Made by a program: the position numbers and the translations under genes
Shown: in pieces, positions 16,526-23,764 of the stretch
Position numbering within the stretch: position 1 is the stretch's first letter
Layout of the letters: each line of letters begins with the position of its first letter
Origin: an uncultured Clostridia bacterium
GTDB taxonomy: Bacteria > Bacillota > Clostridia > Christensenellales > Borkfalkiaceae
Length of the DNA stretch: 42,488 bases
Direction: 5' to 3'
Assembly (NCBI GenBank): GCA_944328665.1
Contig: CALVHS010000028.1
Location: forward strand, 1 to 42,488
The notes under the pieces: generated by a model
What the model saw: only the letters and a program-made list of their open reading frames with translations
Database searches by the model: none
Told to the model about the DNA's origin: nothing

Positions 16526-16564
16526 GCCGCCCGCGGGCAAAAATGCACCCGCGGGCGGCTTTTT
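16526..16564. terminator. Orphan strong hairpin between marR and the 77-aa gene
   Basis: GCCGCCCGCGGG (16526-16537) pairs perfectly with CCCGCGGGCGGC (16548-16559). TTTTT follows on the plus strand and a TTTTCTTTT stretch on the minus strand. No gene on either strand ends here, so it may terminate an unannotated small RNA or block readthrough. The remainder of the 377-bp gap 16380-16756 holds only the two promoters and a small CGATG/CATCG hairpin at 16469-16482. Confidence 0.7.
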
Positions 16565-16645
16565 CCGAAGAAAACAGTCCTGCATTCACAAATATTGATA
16601 ACTTTGATAAAAGCGGAGCAAATTTAAACACATTCTTCCGCCCTG

Positions 16646-16674
16646 TTGCATTTTTCGGCAAATTGTGTTATACT
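16646..16674 (+). promoter_or_regulatory. Promoter of the 77-aa protein gene
   Basis: TTGCAT (16646-16651), 17-nt spacer, TATACT (16669-16674). Confidence 0.75.
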
Positions 16675-16756
16675 CACATTGCAAAGCAAAGAGACTTGAC
16701 GTATGATCCCTCTGCACAAAATTTGCTGTTGCACAGTAATCAGGAGGTATATGATC

Positions 16757-16990
16757 ATGAAAAAGACTGTCAAAGGCGTCGTTTACGATACGGAAGAGAT
16801 GACCGTAGTAAAAAAGGTGACGCACGGCGCATTCGGCGATCCCGCAGGCTATGAAGAGACCCTGTATGTCGCGGAAAACGGTTCTTATTTTCTGTACACG
16901 TTCGGCGGCGAGGCTTCCCCTTACGCGACGGAAAAACTGACCTCCCTCTCCAAGGTGAAAGCCGCGGCGTGGGAAAAAGAAAACGCATAA
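16757..16990 (+). CDS. Small protein of unknown function (77 aa)
   Basis: The start is the ATG at 16757: AGGAGG lies 9 nt upstream, whereas the ATG at 16751 is too close. The protein shows KGVVYDTEEM near the N-terminus, then YEETLYVAENGSYFLYTFGGEASPY in the middle. From memory, this pattern (K-x-Y-D/N-T-E then ETLY-x-G-x-YFL-x-GG-x-S-x-Y) recurs in small uncharacterised proteins of Firmicutes, several of them carried on plasmids or conjugative elements. I have not verified that. It is soluble, has no Cys pair, and stands alone with its own promoter and two terminators. Confidence 0.8.
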   Translation: MKKTVKGVVYDTEEMTVVKKVTHGAFGDPAGYEETLYVAENGSYFLYTFGGEASPYATEKLTSLSKVKAAAWEKENA

Positions 16991-16998
16991 TGACGCGG

Positions 16999-17023
16999 GC
17001 GCGCTTCGGCGCGCTTTCTTTTT
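16999..17023 (+). terminator. First terminator of the 77-aa gene
   Basis: GCGCGC, a TTCG tetraloop, GCGCGC, then TTTCTTTTT. It starts 9 bp after the stop codon. Confidence 0.85.
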
Positions 17024-17025
17024 AT

Positions 17026-17076
17026 GCGGCAGCGGGGCGCCCTTTGGTAAGGGCGCCCCGCTGCCGCTTTGCTTTT
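17026..17076. terminator. 18-bp perfect stem-loop, second terminator
   Basis: GCGGCAGCGGGGCGCCCT (17026-17043) pairs without mismatch with 17050-17067 around a 6-nt loop, followed by TTTGCTTTT. It may act in both directions. Confidence 0.8.
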
Positions 17077-17132
17077 CCGTCCTCTCCGTATACGGATACA
17101 CGCCGAACAAAAGAGGGAAAAAGCGCAGACAC

Positions 17133-17192
17133 TTTGCCGCGCGTCCTCTTGCGGCAAAAGGGCGGGCGAAAAAGATCTTTCCGCCTTTTTTT
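17133..17192. terminator. Two further hairpins closing the alcohol dehydrogenase gene
   Basis: The first hairpin is TTTGCCGC (17133-17140) with GCGGCAAA (17151-17158). The second is GGCG-A-AAA(A)GATCTTT-C-CGCC (17165-17185) with seven T residues after it on the plus strand and TTTT beyond it on the minus strand. The second is the best candidate for the terminator of the gene ending at 17198. Confidence 0.65.
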
Positions 17193-17197
17193 GCGCC

Positions 17198-18367
17198 TCA
17201 CATGCTCTCTTTGAGGATCTCGACCACTTCTGCACGGTCAAGCACTTTATAGCCGCCCTCCATGATGAGCGTGCTGTCCGCGATCCCTTCGATCATGTCC
17301 TCTTTGACGCCCAATTCGGAGATGCGCATGACGAGCCCCAGTTCCTTCATCCAGTCCTCCATCGCGGCGAGCCCCGCCTCGGCAGTCTCCCTCTCCGTCT
17401 TGCCGGAAGGGTCGACCCCCCACACATTCTGCGCAAAACGCGCGAACTTTTTCAGCCCGTACGGCATGATGTGGCGATAATATGCCGAAGAGACGGCGGC
17501 AAGCGTCATGCCGTGCGTCGCGTCGGTATGGGCGCCGACCGCCTGCCCCAGCATATGCACTTCCCAATCGGTGGACTTGCCGCGGGAGATCAGGGTGTTG
17601 AGCGCCCAGGTCGCCGTCCACATGATGTTGGAACGCGCCTCGTAATCCTGCATATCCTTGTTGGCAATGCGCGAAGAATGGATGAGCGAACGCATCAGCC
17701 CCTCGGCGATGTAGTCGCTCGTGTTGTCGTCCTCGCCCGAAAAATACTGCTCGCAGATGTGATTAAAGATGTCATAAATGCCCGCGACCATCTGATAATG
17801 TGGCAGCGTGAGGGTGTATTTCGGATCGAGCACGGAAAAGCGGGGCATGATCTTTTCGTCCGCAAAGACGTGGCCGATCTTCAGCTTTGCCTTATGATTG
17901 GTGATGACGGCGCCCGCGTTCATCTCCGACCCGGTGCCCACCATCGTCAGCACGCAGCCGACGGGCAGCGTCTCGCAAGACGGCTCCTCAAAGCGCAGAT
18001 AATATTTTTCCCACGGGTCTTGCTCGCAGTGCACGGACACGGAAAGCGCCTTGGCATAGTCGCACACCGAGCCCCCGCCCACGGCGAGCAGAAAATCTGC
18101 CTTCGCTGCGCGGGCGATCTGCATGCCCTCATACAGCTTTTCCAGGGTGGGATTGGGCATGACGCCCGCGATCTCCGCAACGTTTTTGCCGTTTTCGCCG
18201 AGAATTTTGACCACTTCGTCATAGATGCCGTTCTTTTTGATCGAGCCGCCGCCGTAAATGAGCACGACGTTTTTGCCGTATTTTGGCAGTTCGTCGTTCA
18301 GATATTTGACCGCGCCTTCCCCGAAATACAGTTTGGTAGGATTGCAATAGGAAAAATTTCCCAACAT
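17198..18367 (-). CDS. Iron-containing alcohol dehydrogenase (butanol dehydrogenase type)
   Basis: The 389-aa protein belongs to the Fe-ADH family, group YqhD/BdhA, which reduces aldehydes to alcohols with NAD(P)H. Visible features are the nucleotide-binding GGGSIKKNG (about 40-48), GGGSVCDYAKA (about 98-108), GTGSEMNAG, and the metal-ligand region QMVAGIYDIFNHICEQYF followed by HMLGQAVGAHTDATHGMTLA. Length is standard. AGAGGAGG precedes the ATG. It is monocistronic and flanked by two identical operators, so expression is probably induced by a specific signal such as an aldehyde. The physiological substrate is not known. Confidence 0.92.
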   Translation of the reverse strand: MLGNFSYCNPTKLYFGEGAVKYLNDELPKYGKNVVLIYGGGSIKKNGIYDEVVKILGENGKNVAEIAGVMPNPTLEKLYEGMQIARAAKADFLLAVGGGSVCDYAKALSVSVHCEQDPWEKYYLRFEEPSCETLPVGCVLTMVGTGSEMNAGAVITNHKAKLKIGHVFADEKIMPRFSVLDPKYTLTLPHYQMVAGIYDIFNHICEQYFSGEDDNTSDYIAEGLMRSLIHSSRIANKDMQDYEARSNIMWTATWALNTLISRGKSTDWEVHMLGQAVGAHTDATHGMTLAAVSSAYYRHIMPYGLKKFARFAQNVWGVDPSGKTERETAEAGLAAMEDWMKELGLVMRISELGVKEDMIEGIADSTLIMEGGYKVLDRAEVVEILKESM

Positions 18368-18399
18368 ATCGAGAGCCTCCTCTTCGACCTCTTTTTATT

Positions 18400-18450
18400 C
18401 TGACACATTGTCAGTGATTATAGTATAGCATCTTTTTGACACATTGTCAA
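18400..18450 (-). promoter_or_regulatory. Alcohol dehydrogenase promoter with twin operators (TGACA-CAT-TGTCA)
   Basis: Minus strand: TTGACA (18450-18445), 17-nt spacer, TATACT (18427-18422). Identical 13-bp interrupted palindromes lie at 18401-18413 and 18437-18449, the second covering the -35 box, with centres 36 bp apart. This suggests a dimeric repressor of TetR type binding on both sides of the polymerase site (inference). No candidate regulator gene adjoins. Confidence 0.85.
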
Positions 18451-18507
18451 CGATCGGAGAAAAATTTTTCAATTTCCCGCAAGCGAACTTCGGCATGCGC
18501 CGGCAAA

Positions 18508-18550
18508 AGGGACGGGTACGGCAAAAACGCCGTACCCGTCCCTTTTTTTC
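18508..18550. terminator. Terminator of the sugar operon
   Basis: AGGGACGGGTACGGC (18508-18522) pairs perfectly with GCCGTACCCGTCCCT (18529-18543). Seven T residues follow on the plus strand and TTTT on the minus strand. The operon ends at 18566. Confidence 0.9.
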
Positions 18551-18565
18551 GCGCGTTTTTTGGGC

Positions 18566-19189
18566 TCAAACCCCCAGCGAGCGGAGCACCGCACGGGCGA
18601 TGAGCATAGAACCGGCATTGCCCGGATGCACCCTGTCCCAACAGATCGACTGCCCGGGGCGGCCTTGCATATATTCATCGAACACCGCCTGCATATCGAG
18701 CAGCGCAACGCCCCGCTCTTCGGCGACACGGCGCAAACGCGCCGTATACCGTTCGGTCATGGCGCGCATCTCGTCGACGCGGCTGCGCTCCATATAAAAG
18801 GGCGTCATCAAGCAAAACTCGCGCACGCCCGCCGCCTTATCACAGACGGCGCGGATATTCTTTTCGTATTCGTCTTCCGAAATATAGGCGTGTTTCGGAT
18901 CGAAATTATCAAAATGGCGCCACACGTCGTTGATGCCGATCATGCAAAAGAGCACGTCCGGATCGCATGCCGCCACGTCGCGTTCCCAACGTTCCAAAAG
19001 ATCGCGCGTCGTATTGCCGCTGACGCCCGCGTTGACGACGCGGAAATTTTGCCGCGGCAGAAAGGCGTACAATGCGTCGCGTACCAAACGCACATACCCG
19101 CTGCCCAGCCCGTCGGGCGTGGCGCTTTTGCCCGCATCCGTGGTCGAATCTCCCGCAAAGACGAGGACGTCTCCGTCTTTCAGCTTCAT
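18566..19189 (-). CDS. SGNH/GDSL-family hydrolase
   Basis: The 207-aa protein has the SGNH blocks in order: FAGDSTTDAG with nucleophile Ser15, the NAGVSGNTTRD glycine block, GIND with the oxyanion Asn, and WDRVHPGN with catalytic Asp and His near residue 190. No signal peptide is visible, so it is cytoplasmic. Enzymes of this group are often acetyl-esterases acting on sugars. Its place as third gene behind a sugar kinase and a sugar isomerase supports removal of an acyl group from an imported sugar (inference). Confidence 0.88.
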   Translation of the reverse strand: MKLKDGDVLVFAGDSTTDAGKSATPDGLGSGYVRLVRDALYAFLPRQNFRVVNAGVSGNTTRDLLERWERDVAACDPDVLFCMIGINDVWRHFDNFDPKHAYISEDEYEKNIRAVCDKAAGVREFCLMTPFYMERSRVDEMRAMTERYTARLRRVAEERGVALLDMQAVFDEYMQGRPGQSICWDRVHPGNAGSMLIARAVLRSLGV

Positions 19190-19212
19190 GTTTTTCTCCT
19201 CTTCGATGTATT

Positions 19213-20715
19213 TTAGCCCCGTGAAAACGGATTTTCGGTCGGATAGCGGTCGCCCTTCGCGCGGTTAAACCCGATCTCCTCCACGGGCACGCCGATGTAT
19301 TTGAACACCTCGTACAGTTCCTTGCCGAAGTGCCCGAACGCCACCGCGCCGTGGTGCGGGTAATTGCCCTCGATGAGAACGTGGCGGTAAAAACGCTTCA
19401 TTTCGGGGATGGCAAAGATGCCGATGGAGCCAAAACTGCGCGTTTTGACGGGCAAGACCTCCCCCTGCGCCACATACGCGCGCAGCTTGTTGTCCGCCGT
19501 GCTTTGCAGGCGGAAGAAGGTGATGTCGCCCGCGGCGATGTCCCCTTCCAGCGTGCCCTGGGTTACTTCTTCGGGCAGGGAGCGCGCCATGATGAGCTGG
19601 TACTTCATCTCGCAGAAGCACAGCTTTTTGCTGCAAGTGTTGCCGCAATGGAAGCCCATAAAGGTATCGGTGAGCGCGTACGGGTACTTGCCCTCGATGT
19701 CCGCCTTATACAGATCCTTCGGCACCGTGTTGTTGATGTCGAGAAGCGTCACCGCGTCTTCACTGACGACCGTGCCGATGAATTCGGACAGCGCGCCGTA
19801 GATGTCCACCTCGCAGGAGACGGGGATGCCCCGCCCCGTGAGACGGCTGTTCACATAGCAGGGCACAAAGCCGAACTGCGTCTGGAAGGCGGGCCAGCAC
19901 TTGCCTGCGATCGCCACAAATTCGCGGCTGCCCTTGTGCGCTTCGATCCAGTCGAGGAGCGTAAGCTCGTACTGCGCGAGTTTGGGCAGGATCTCCGGCT
20001 TTTTGTTGCCCTTGCCCAGTTCCCTTTCCATATCCGCGACCACTTCGGGGATGCGCTTGTCGTTATCGTGTTTGTGGAACGCCTCGAAGAGGTCGAGCTC
20101 GGAATTTTCCTCGATCTCCACGCCGAGGTCATACAGCTGTTGGATGGGAGCGTTGCAGGCGAGGAAGTTTGTCGGGCGAGGCCCGAAAGAAATAATTTTC
20201 AGGTGTTTCAAAGCGTACACCGCGCGCGCGACGGGCAGAAATTCGTGCAGCATATCCGCGCATTCCTCGGCGTCCCCCACGGGGTATTCGGGGATGTACG
20301 CCTTTACGCCGCGCAGCTTCAGGTTATACGAGGCGTTGAGCATGCCGCAGTAGGCGTCGCCGCGCGAACTTGCGAGGGTGGGGATGTCCTCCTCCGCCGC
20401 CGCGAAGAACAGCACCGCTCCCCCGACTTTTTCGGAAAATTCCTTGGCGAGCATCGTTTCCGAGATCTCGGGGCCGAAGTTGCCGAGGTACACCGCGAGG
20501 GCGTTGCAGCCCGCCTTTTGAATATCCGCGAGCGCCTGCCTCATATGGATCTCGCTCTCCACGATGCAAACGGGACATTCGTATACGTTCTCTTTGCCGT
20601 ACTTCTTTTCATACGCTGCCATGAGCGCCTTGCGCCTGTTCACAGACAGGCTTTCGGGAAAGCAGTCGCGCGATACCGCGACCACGCCTACCCGGATGGG
20701 GGGAATGTTCTGCAT
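19213..20715 (-). CDS. L-fucose/L-arabinose isomerase family protein
   Basis: The 500-aa protein has the fold pattern of fucose and arabinose isomerases. An N-terminal Rossmann-like region (IRVGVVAVSRDCFPESL, ALADIQKAGCNALAVYLGNFGPE) is followed by a central domain with GPRPTNF and a C-terminal region with TFMGFHCGNTC and GNYPHHGAVAFGHFG. Such enzymes use Mn2+ to interconvert aldoses and ketoses. It belongs to the wider COG2407-type group, so the substrate need not be fucose, and some members are not isomerases. It lies 23 bp from the SGNH gene and 55 bp from the kinase gene. CGGAGG precedes the ATG. Confidence 0.78.
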   Translation of the reverse strand: MQNIPPIRVGVVAVSRDCFPESLSVNRRKALMAAYEKKYGKENVYECPVCIVESEIHMRQALADIQKAGCNALAVYLGNFGPEISETMLAKEFSEKVGGAVLFFAAAEEDIPTLASSRGDAYCGMLNASYNLKLRGVKAYIPEYPVGDAEECADMLHEFLPVARAVYALKHLKIISFGPRPTNFLACNAPIQQLYDLGVEIEENSELDLFEAFHKHDNDKRIPEVVADMERELGKGNKKPEILPKLAQYELTLLDWIEAHKGSREFVAIAGKCWPAFQTQFGFVPCYVNSRLTGRGIPVSCEVDIYGALSEFIGTVVSEDAVTLLDINNTVPKDLYKADIEGKYPYALTDTFMGFHCGNTCSKKLCFCEMKYQLIMARSLPEEVTQGTLEGDIAAGDITFFRLQSTADNKLRAYVAQGEVLPVKTRSFGSIGIFAIPEMKRFYRHVLIEGNYPHHGAVAFGHFGKELYEVFKYIGVPVEEIGFNRAKGDRYPTENPFSRG

Positions 20716-20770
20716 AGCCGTGACCTCCGATCTTTTATAAACGCGCCCGCCGCGAAGGGGGCGGCAAATT

Positions 20771-21865
20771 TCAGCGCGATGCTGCCGCGCGCATCTCGTC
20801 TAAACGGGAGAGCATATCCTCCACCAACTTGCGCTGGGTACGCGCGCGGTCAAGGTTTTGCCCGGGGCGATGCGTCTTAAAATAGACGTCCCCTTCGAGA
20901 TAGTCCGTCAAAAAACGCATGCCGCATTCGTACGTCATGAGGACGGCGCCCATCGGCAGTTCTTCCCTTTCCAAAGGGGTGATCGAGCCGCCCACGGCGG
21001 AAAGATAGCCGTCGAGGTACGTCTGATACAAGTCGAAGCGGAAATTGACCTTGGAAAGGTCGGGTTCATCCTCGGCGGCGGGGTTGCAGCCGAAGCGGAT
21101 GCTGTCGCCGAAATCGTAACAGAGGGAACCGGGCATGACGGTATCGAGGTCGATGACGGCGAGCCCTTTGCCCGTAACGTCGTCGATCATCACGTTGTTC
21201 AGCTTGGTATCGTTGTGGGTCACGCGCAGGGGGATCTGCCCCGCGGCGATCTTATCCACCAGCTCGCCGCAGAGATAGTTGTGTTCCTTGAACCAGCGGA
21301 TATCTTCCTCCACCTCGCGCCGCCTGCCGCACACGTCCAATTCTACGGCGCGCAAAAAATTGGCATACCGTACCCGCGTATTGTGAAAATCGGGCAGCAC
21401 TTCGTACAGCTGCGAAGCGTCGAAATCGGCGAGCAGGGCGGCAAAACTGCCGAACGCCACCGCACTTTCGTAAAAGTCGCGCGGGTCGCGCACGATCTGA
21501 TACGTCGTCGCGCCCTCGATAAAAACATATATGCGGAAATAGTCTTCCCCGTCAAAATAGTACGGAGCACCCTCCTTGGTACGCACGATATTCAGGCACT
21601 CGCGCATAGGATCGCCGCCGCGGGCGATCACGCTCTTGCGGCAAAAATTTGTCACCAGTTCGATATTGTGCATCAGCTTGTCCACTTCGGGAAAGAGCCG
21701 ATGGTTGATGCGCTGCAAGATATAGCGCACCTGCCTGTCCCCTTCCTTCATCGTCAGGCAAAAGGTGTCGTTGATGTGCCCCTCGCCGTAACGGACGCAC
21801 GCGACAAAATCGCCGACGACGGCGAACTTGCCCGCGATCTTTTGAAAGTCAAATCGTTTTTCCAT
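20771..21865 (-). CDS. Sugar kinase of the aminoglycoside phosphotransferase fold (N-acetylhexosamine 1-kinase-like)
   Basis: The 364-aa protein resembles NahK of the bifidobacterial lacto-N-biose pathway, which phosphorylates GlcNAc or GalNAc at C1. Diagnostic parts are GEGHINDTFCL in the nucleotide-binding lobe (about residues 28-38), the VTHNDTKLNNVMID catalytic loop with its Asp base, and AVIDLDTVMPG with the Mg-binding Asp. The C-terminal RFLTDYLEGDVYFK is also typical. It is the first gene of the three-gene sugar unit. The substrate is inferred from resemblance; a choline- or other sugar-kinase role cannot be excluded. Confidence 0.8.
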   Translation of the reverse strand: MEKRFDFQKIAGKFAVVGDFVACVRYGEGHINDTFCLTMKEGDRQVRYILQRINHRLFPEVDKLMHNIELVTNFCRKSVIARGGDPMRECLNIVRTKEGAPYYFDGEDYFRIYVFIEGATTYQIVRDPRDFYESAVAFGSFAALLADFDASQLYEVLPDFHNTRVRYANFLRAVELDVCGRRREVEEDIRWFKEHNYLCGELVDKIAAGQIPLRVTHNDTKLNNVMIDDVTGKGLAVIDLDTVMPGSLCYDFGDSIRFGCNPAAEDEPDLSKVNFRFDLYQTYLDGYLSAVGGSITPLEREELPMGAVLMTYECGMRFLTDYLEGDVYFKTHRPGQNLDRARTQRKLVEDMLSRLDEMRAAASR

Positions 21866-21901
21866 GATATCCTCCGCGGCACAGCGCCGCCGTACTTCTG
21901 T

Positions 21902-21930
21902 ATTGTATCACACCCCGCCGCAAAAGTCAA
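21902..21930 (-). promoter_or_regulatory. Promoter of the kinase-isomerase-SGNH operon
   Basis: Minus strand: TTGACT (21930-21925), 17-nt spacer, TACAAT (21907-21902). Confidence 0.8.
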
Positions 21931-21951
21931 TAACCAAGAGGCGGCTATGCG

Positions 21952-22788
21952 CTATGCGCTTGCCGCCTCTTTCGTTTCCGCCGCCGGCGGCGCGCTTTCT
22001 GTCGCAAACACCATCTGCCGGCAGTAGACGTCCTCGTATTTTTCGATCATGGCGGCGCGCACCCTGCCGCAAAGCGCCTGCGCACGCGCGCGCTCCGACC
22101 CTTCGGCGGGGGGCATGACGGCGGGCAGGATGTGCAGGATCACCTTTTTTTCCATATGCAGCAGGCGGCGCAGCTTCGTCTCTTTAAACTCGATAAAGAG
22201 GGGCAGCACGGGCACCCCGAACCTGACCGCATAACGGAAAGCCCCCGGTTTGAAGGGGCGAACCTTTTCGTAACGGTACCAGAGGGCATGCTCGGGATAA
22301 AAATTGACGATCTTCCCCTTTTGCATCAGGCTGCCGATCGCGCTCTGCAAATTTTCGAGGTCTTTGACCGTCTCTCCCACGGGCAAAAAGCCGCCCGACT
22401 TGAAGATCCGCCCCGCCCATCCCCTTTTCAAAAGATAGTAAGAACCCGTATGAAAGGTGCGAAAACCGCCGAGCGCCAGCTTGACCATCAGCGTGTCCAT
22501 CATATGCACGTGGTTGCAGACGGAGACGGCGCCCCCCTTGAGGGCGCGCAAATTTTTTTTGCCCTTGACGCAAAAGCCGAACGCGAAGCGGAGATAGATC
22601 GCGCCGAACACGGCGATGGCGGGCACAAGGAAAAGGCGGCGCAGCCTTTCGCCGAACGTCTTGGGCAGATAGCGGTATCCCCCGCCGATATCGCGCGCGT
22701 CGAAAGTGCGGTGATCTTCGTTGAGGTCACGGTCAAACTGACCGCGCCGTTCGTACTCGATTTCTTTGTAGCGGTATTTCTTCGTCAT
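21952..22788 (-). CDS. plsC: 1-acyl-sn-glycerol-3-phosphate acyltransferase
   Basis: PlsC adds the second acyl chain to lysophosphatidic acid at the membrane. The 278-aa protein has a hydrophobic N-terminal anchor (LFLVPAIAVFGAIYLRFAFG, about 51-70), the HX4D motif in NHVHMMD, and the variant FYPEHALW in place of the usual FPEGTRS block, followed by KPGAFRYAVRFGVPVLPLF. The acyl-acceptor block is thus atypical, so a related acyltransferase role is possible. GGGGAGGACAT precedes the ATG. Single gene with its own promoter. Confidence 0.85.
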   Translation of the reverse strand: MTKKYRYKEIEYERRGQFDRDLNEDHRTFDARDIGGGYRYLPKTFGERLRRLFLVPAIAVFGAIYLRFAFGFCVKGKKNLRALKGGAVSVCNHVHMMDTLMVKLALGGFRTFHTGSYYLLKRGWAGRIFKSGGFLPVGETVKDLENLQSAIGSLMQKGKIVNFYPEHALWYRYEKVRPFKPGAFRYAVRFGVPVLPLFIEFKETKLRRLLHMEKKVILHILPAVMPPAEGSERARAQALCGRVRAAMIEKYEDVYCRQMVFATESAPPAAETKEAASA

Positions 22789-22813
22789 ATGTCCTCCCCG
22801 CAGGGCGGGTTTT

Positions 22814-22861
22814 GTAATAGTTTTCTATTACTATTGTAACATATATGAAGAAAAAAATCAA
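22814..22861 (-). promoter_or_regulatory. plsC promoter and leader inverted repeat
   Basis: Minus strand: TTGATT (22861-22856), 17-nt spacer, TACAAT (22838-22833). Just downstream, GTAATAG-TTTT-CTATTAC (22814-22831) is a perfect inverted repeat covering the transcription start, so it is a candidate operator. It does not match the FapR consensus. Confidence 0.65.
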
Positions 22862-22889
22862 TGTCAAATGCTTAACTTTACAAAAGAAT

Positions 22890-23474
22890 TCAGCCTAATC
22901 CTTCCATTTCGTCGAGGGTGAGCATAAATCCGGGCAAAAAATGTTCCATAAAATAGGCAAGGGCAGGAAGCTGTTTTGCGCGCAGTTCCTTTTCTATGCT
23001 CTCCTTTGCCTTTTTGAATTCGGCATTGCCCGCTTTCAGCTCTTCAAGGCACTTGATATAAGCGGAAAGTTTGTCCGCCGCCTTGGCGAGCGCGTATTCA
23101 TAGCTCGTTTTATCCGCAAGGACATAGGGCGCAAGGTCGGCTTTGAGGGGATCGGGCAGCATGGAAAGCAATCTGCCGCTCGCCTCGTCCTCGATCTCGC
23201 CATAGGCGCCGCGCATCTCCGCATTATAATATTTGATGGGGGTGGGCAGATCCCCCGTCATCACCTCGCTGCACTCGTGATAGAGGGCATACAGCACCGT
23301 CTTGCCCGCGTCGGGCGCGTTGCCGCAAAACTCCCTGTCGATGAGGGCGAGGGCGTGCGCAAGCACGGCGACCTCGAAAGAGTGCTCCATCACGTTTTCC
23401 TCGCGCGAGGAGCGCATCAGCGACCAGCGCCTGATATACTTCATCCTGTCCAAAAAGGCATAAAAATTGTACAT
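22890..23474 (-). CDS. yfbR: 5'-deoxynucleotidase, YfbR-like HD-domain protein
   Basis: YfbR dephosphorylates deoxyribonucleoside 5'-monophosphates. The 194-aa protein follows E. coli YfbR closely by eye: RRWSLMRSSREENVMEHSFEVAVLAH, then TGDLPTPIKYYN, then KLSAYIKCLEELKAGN. The metal-binding HD pair reads His66-Glu67 (YHECSEV) instead of the E. coli His-Asp, so activity or metal use may differ. The ATG at 23474 is chosen because GGGAGGAAGGCC precedes it; the open frame extends 11 codons further without a ribosome site. Confidence 0.9.
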   Translation of the reverse strand: MYNFYAFLDRMKYIRRWSLMRSSREENVMEHSFEVAVLAHALALIDREFCGNAPDAGKTVLYALYHECSEVMTGDLPTPIKYYNAEMRGAYGEIEDEASGRLLSMLPDPLKADLAPYVLADKTSYEYALAKAADKLSAYIKCLEELKAGNAEFKKAKESIEKELRAKQLPALAYFMEHFLPGFMLTLDEMEGLG

Positions 23475-23502
23475 GGCCTTCCTCCCTGCAAGATATTCCC
23501 CG

Positions 23503-23532
23503 ATCATATCATGATCCCGGGGGCGATTTCAA
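23503..23532 (-). promoter_or_regulatory. yfbR: yfbR promoter
   Basis: Minus strand: TTGAAA (23532-23527), 18-nt spacer, TATGAT (23508-23503). Its -35 box abuts the -35 box of the divergent thiT promoter. Confidence 0.65.
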
Positions 23533-23561
23533 TTGACTTTCCCCCCGCTTTGTTGTATAAT
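23533..23561 (+). promoter_or_regulatory. thiT: thiT promoter
   Basis: TTGACT (23533-23538), 17-nt spacer, TATAAT (23556-23561). Transcription would then run through the TPP riboswitch. Confidence 0.85.
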
Positions 23562-23639
23562 TTTGACGAAAGATAAAAGCGCCGCCGCTGCGGCCTTGTC
23601 ATCTGCTCGCGCCGCCCGCAAGGGCGCGTGAAATAAATT

Positions 23640-23727
23640 ACATATCCGCCGGGGGTGCCGTAAAAAGCTGAGATCATACCCTTTGAATCGGGCAAGATAA
23701 TCCTTGCACGAAAGAGCAAAGACGAGA
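23640..23727 (+). ncRNA. TPP riboswitch (THI element) aptamer
   Basis: The conserved thi-box segments are present in order: GGGGGTGCC (23651-23659), GCTGAGATCATACCC (from 23667), TTTGAA, then GCAAGATAATCCTTGC, matching the GATAAT loop of the P4/P5 arm. The aptamer binds thiamine pyrophosphate. Exact ends of the P1 stem are uncertain. A terminator hairpin follows, and the gene behind it is a thiamine transporter. Confidence 0.9.
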
Positions 23728-23732
23728 TATTT

Positions 23733-23764
23733 GGCGCGCCCGCAGCGAGGCGCGTCCTTTTTTA
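23733..23764 (+). terminator. Expression-platform terminator of the TPP riboswitch
   Basis: GGCGCGCC pairs with GGCGCGTC (one G-U pair) across an 8-nt loop, followed by CTTTTTT. It lies about 30 bp before the thiT ribosome site, so control is probably by transcription termination. Confidence 0.8.

Noticed and set aside
12994..17076. GC-rich hairpins as members of one REP or MITE family
   Set aside because: Their stem sequences differ from one another and each has terminator-like T-runs.
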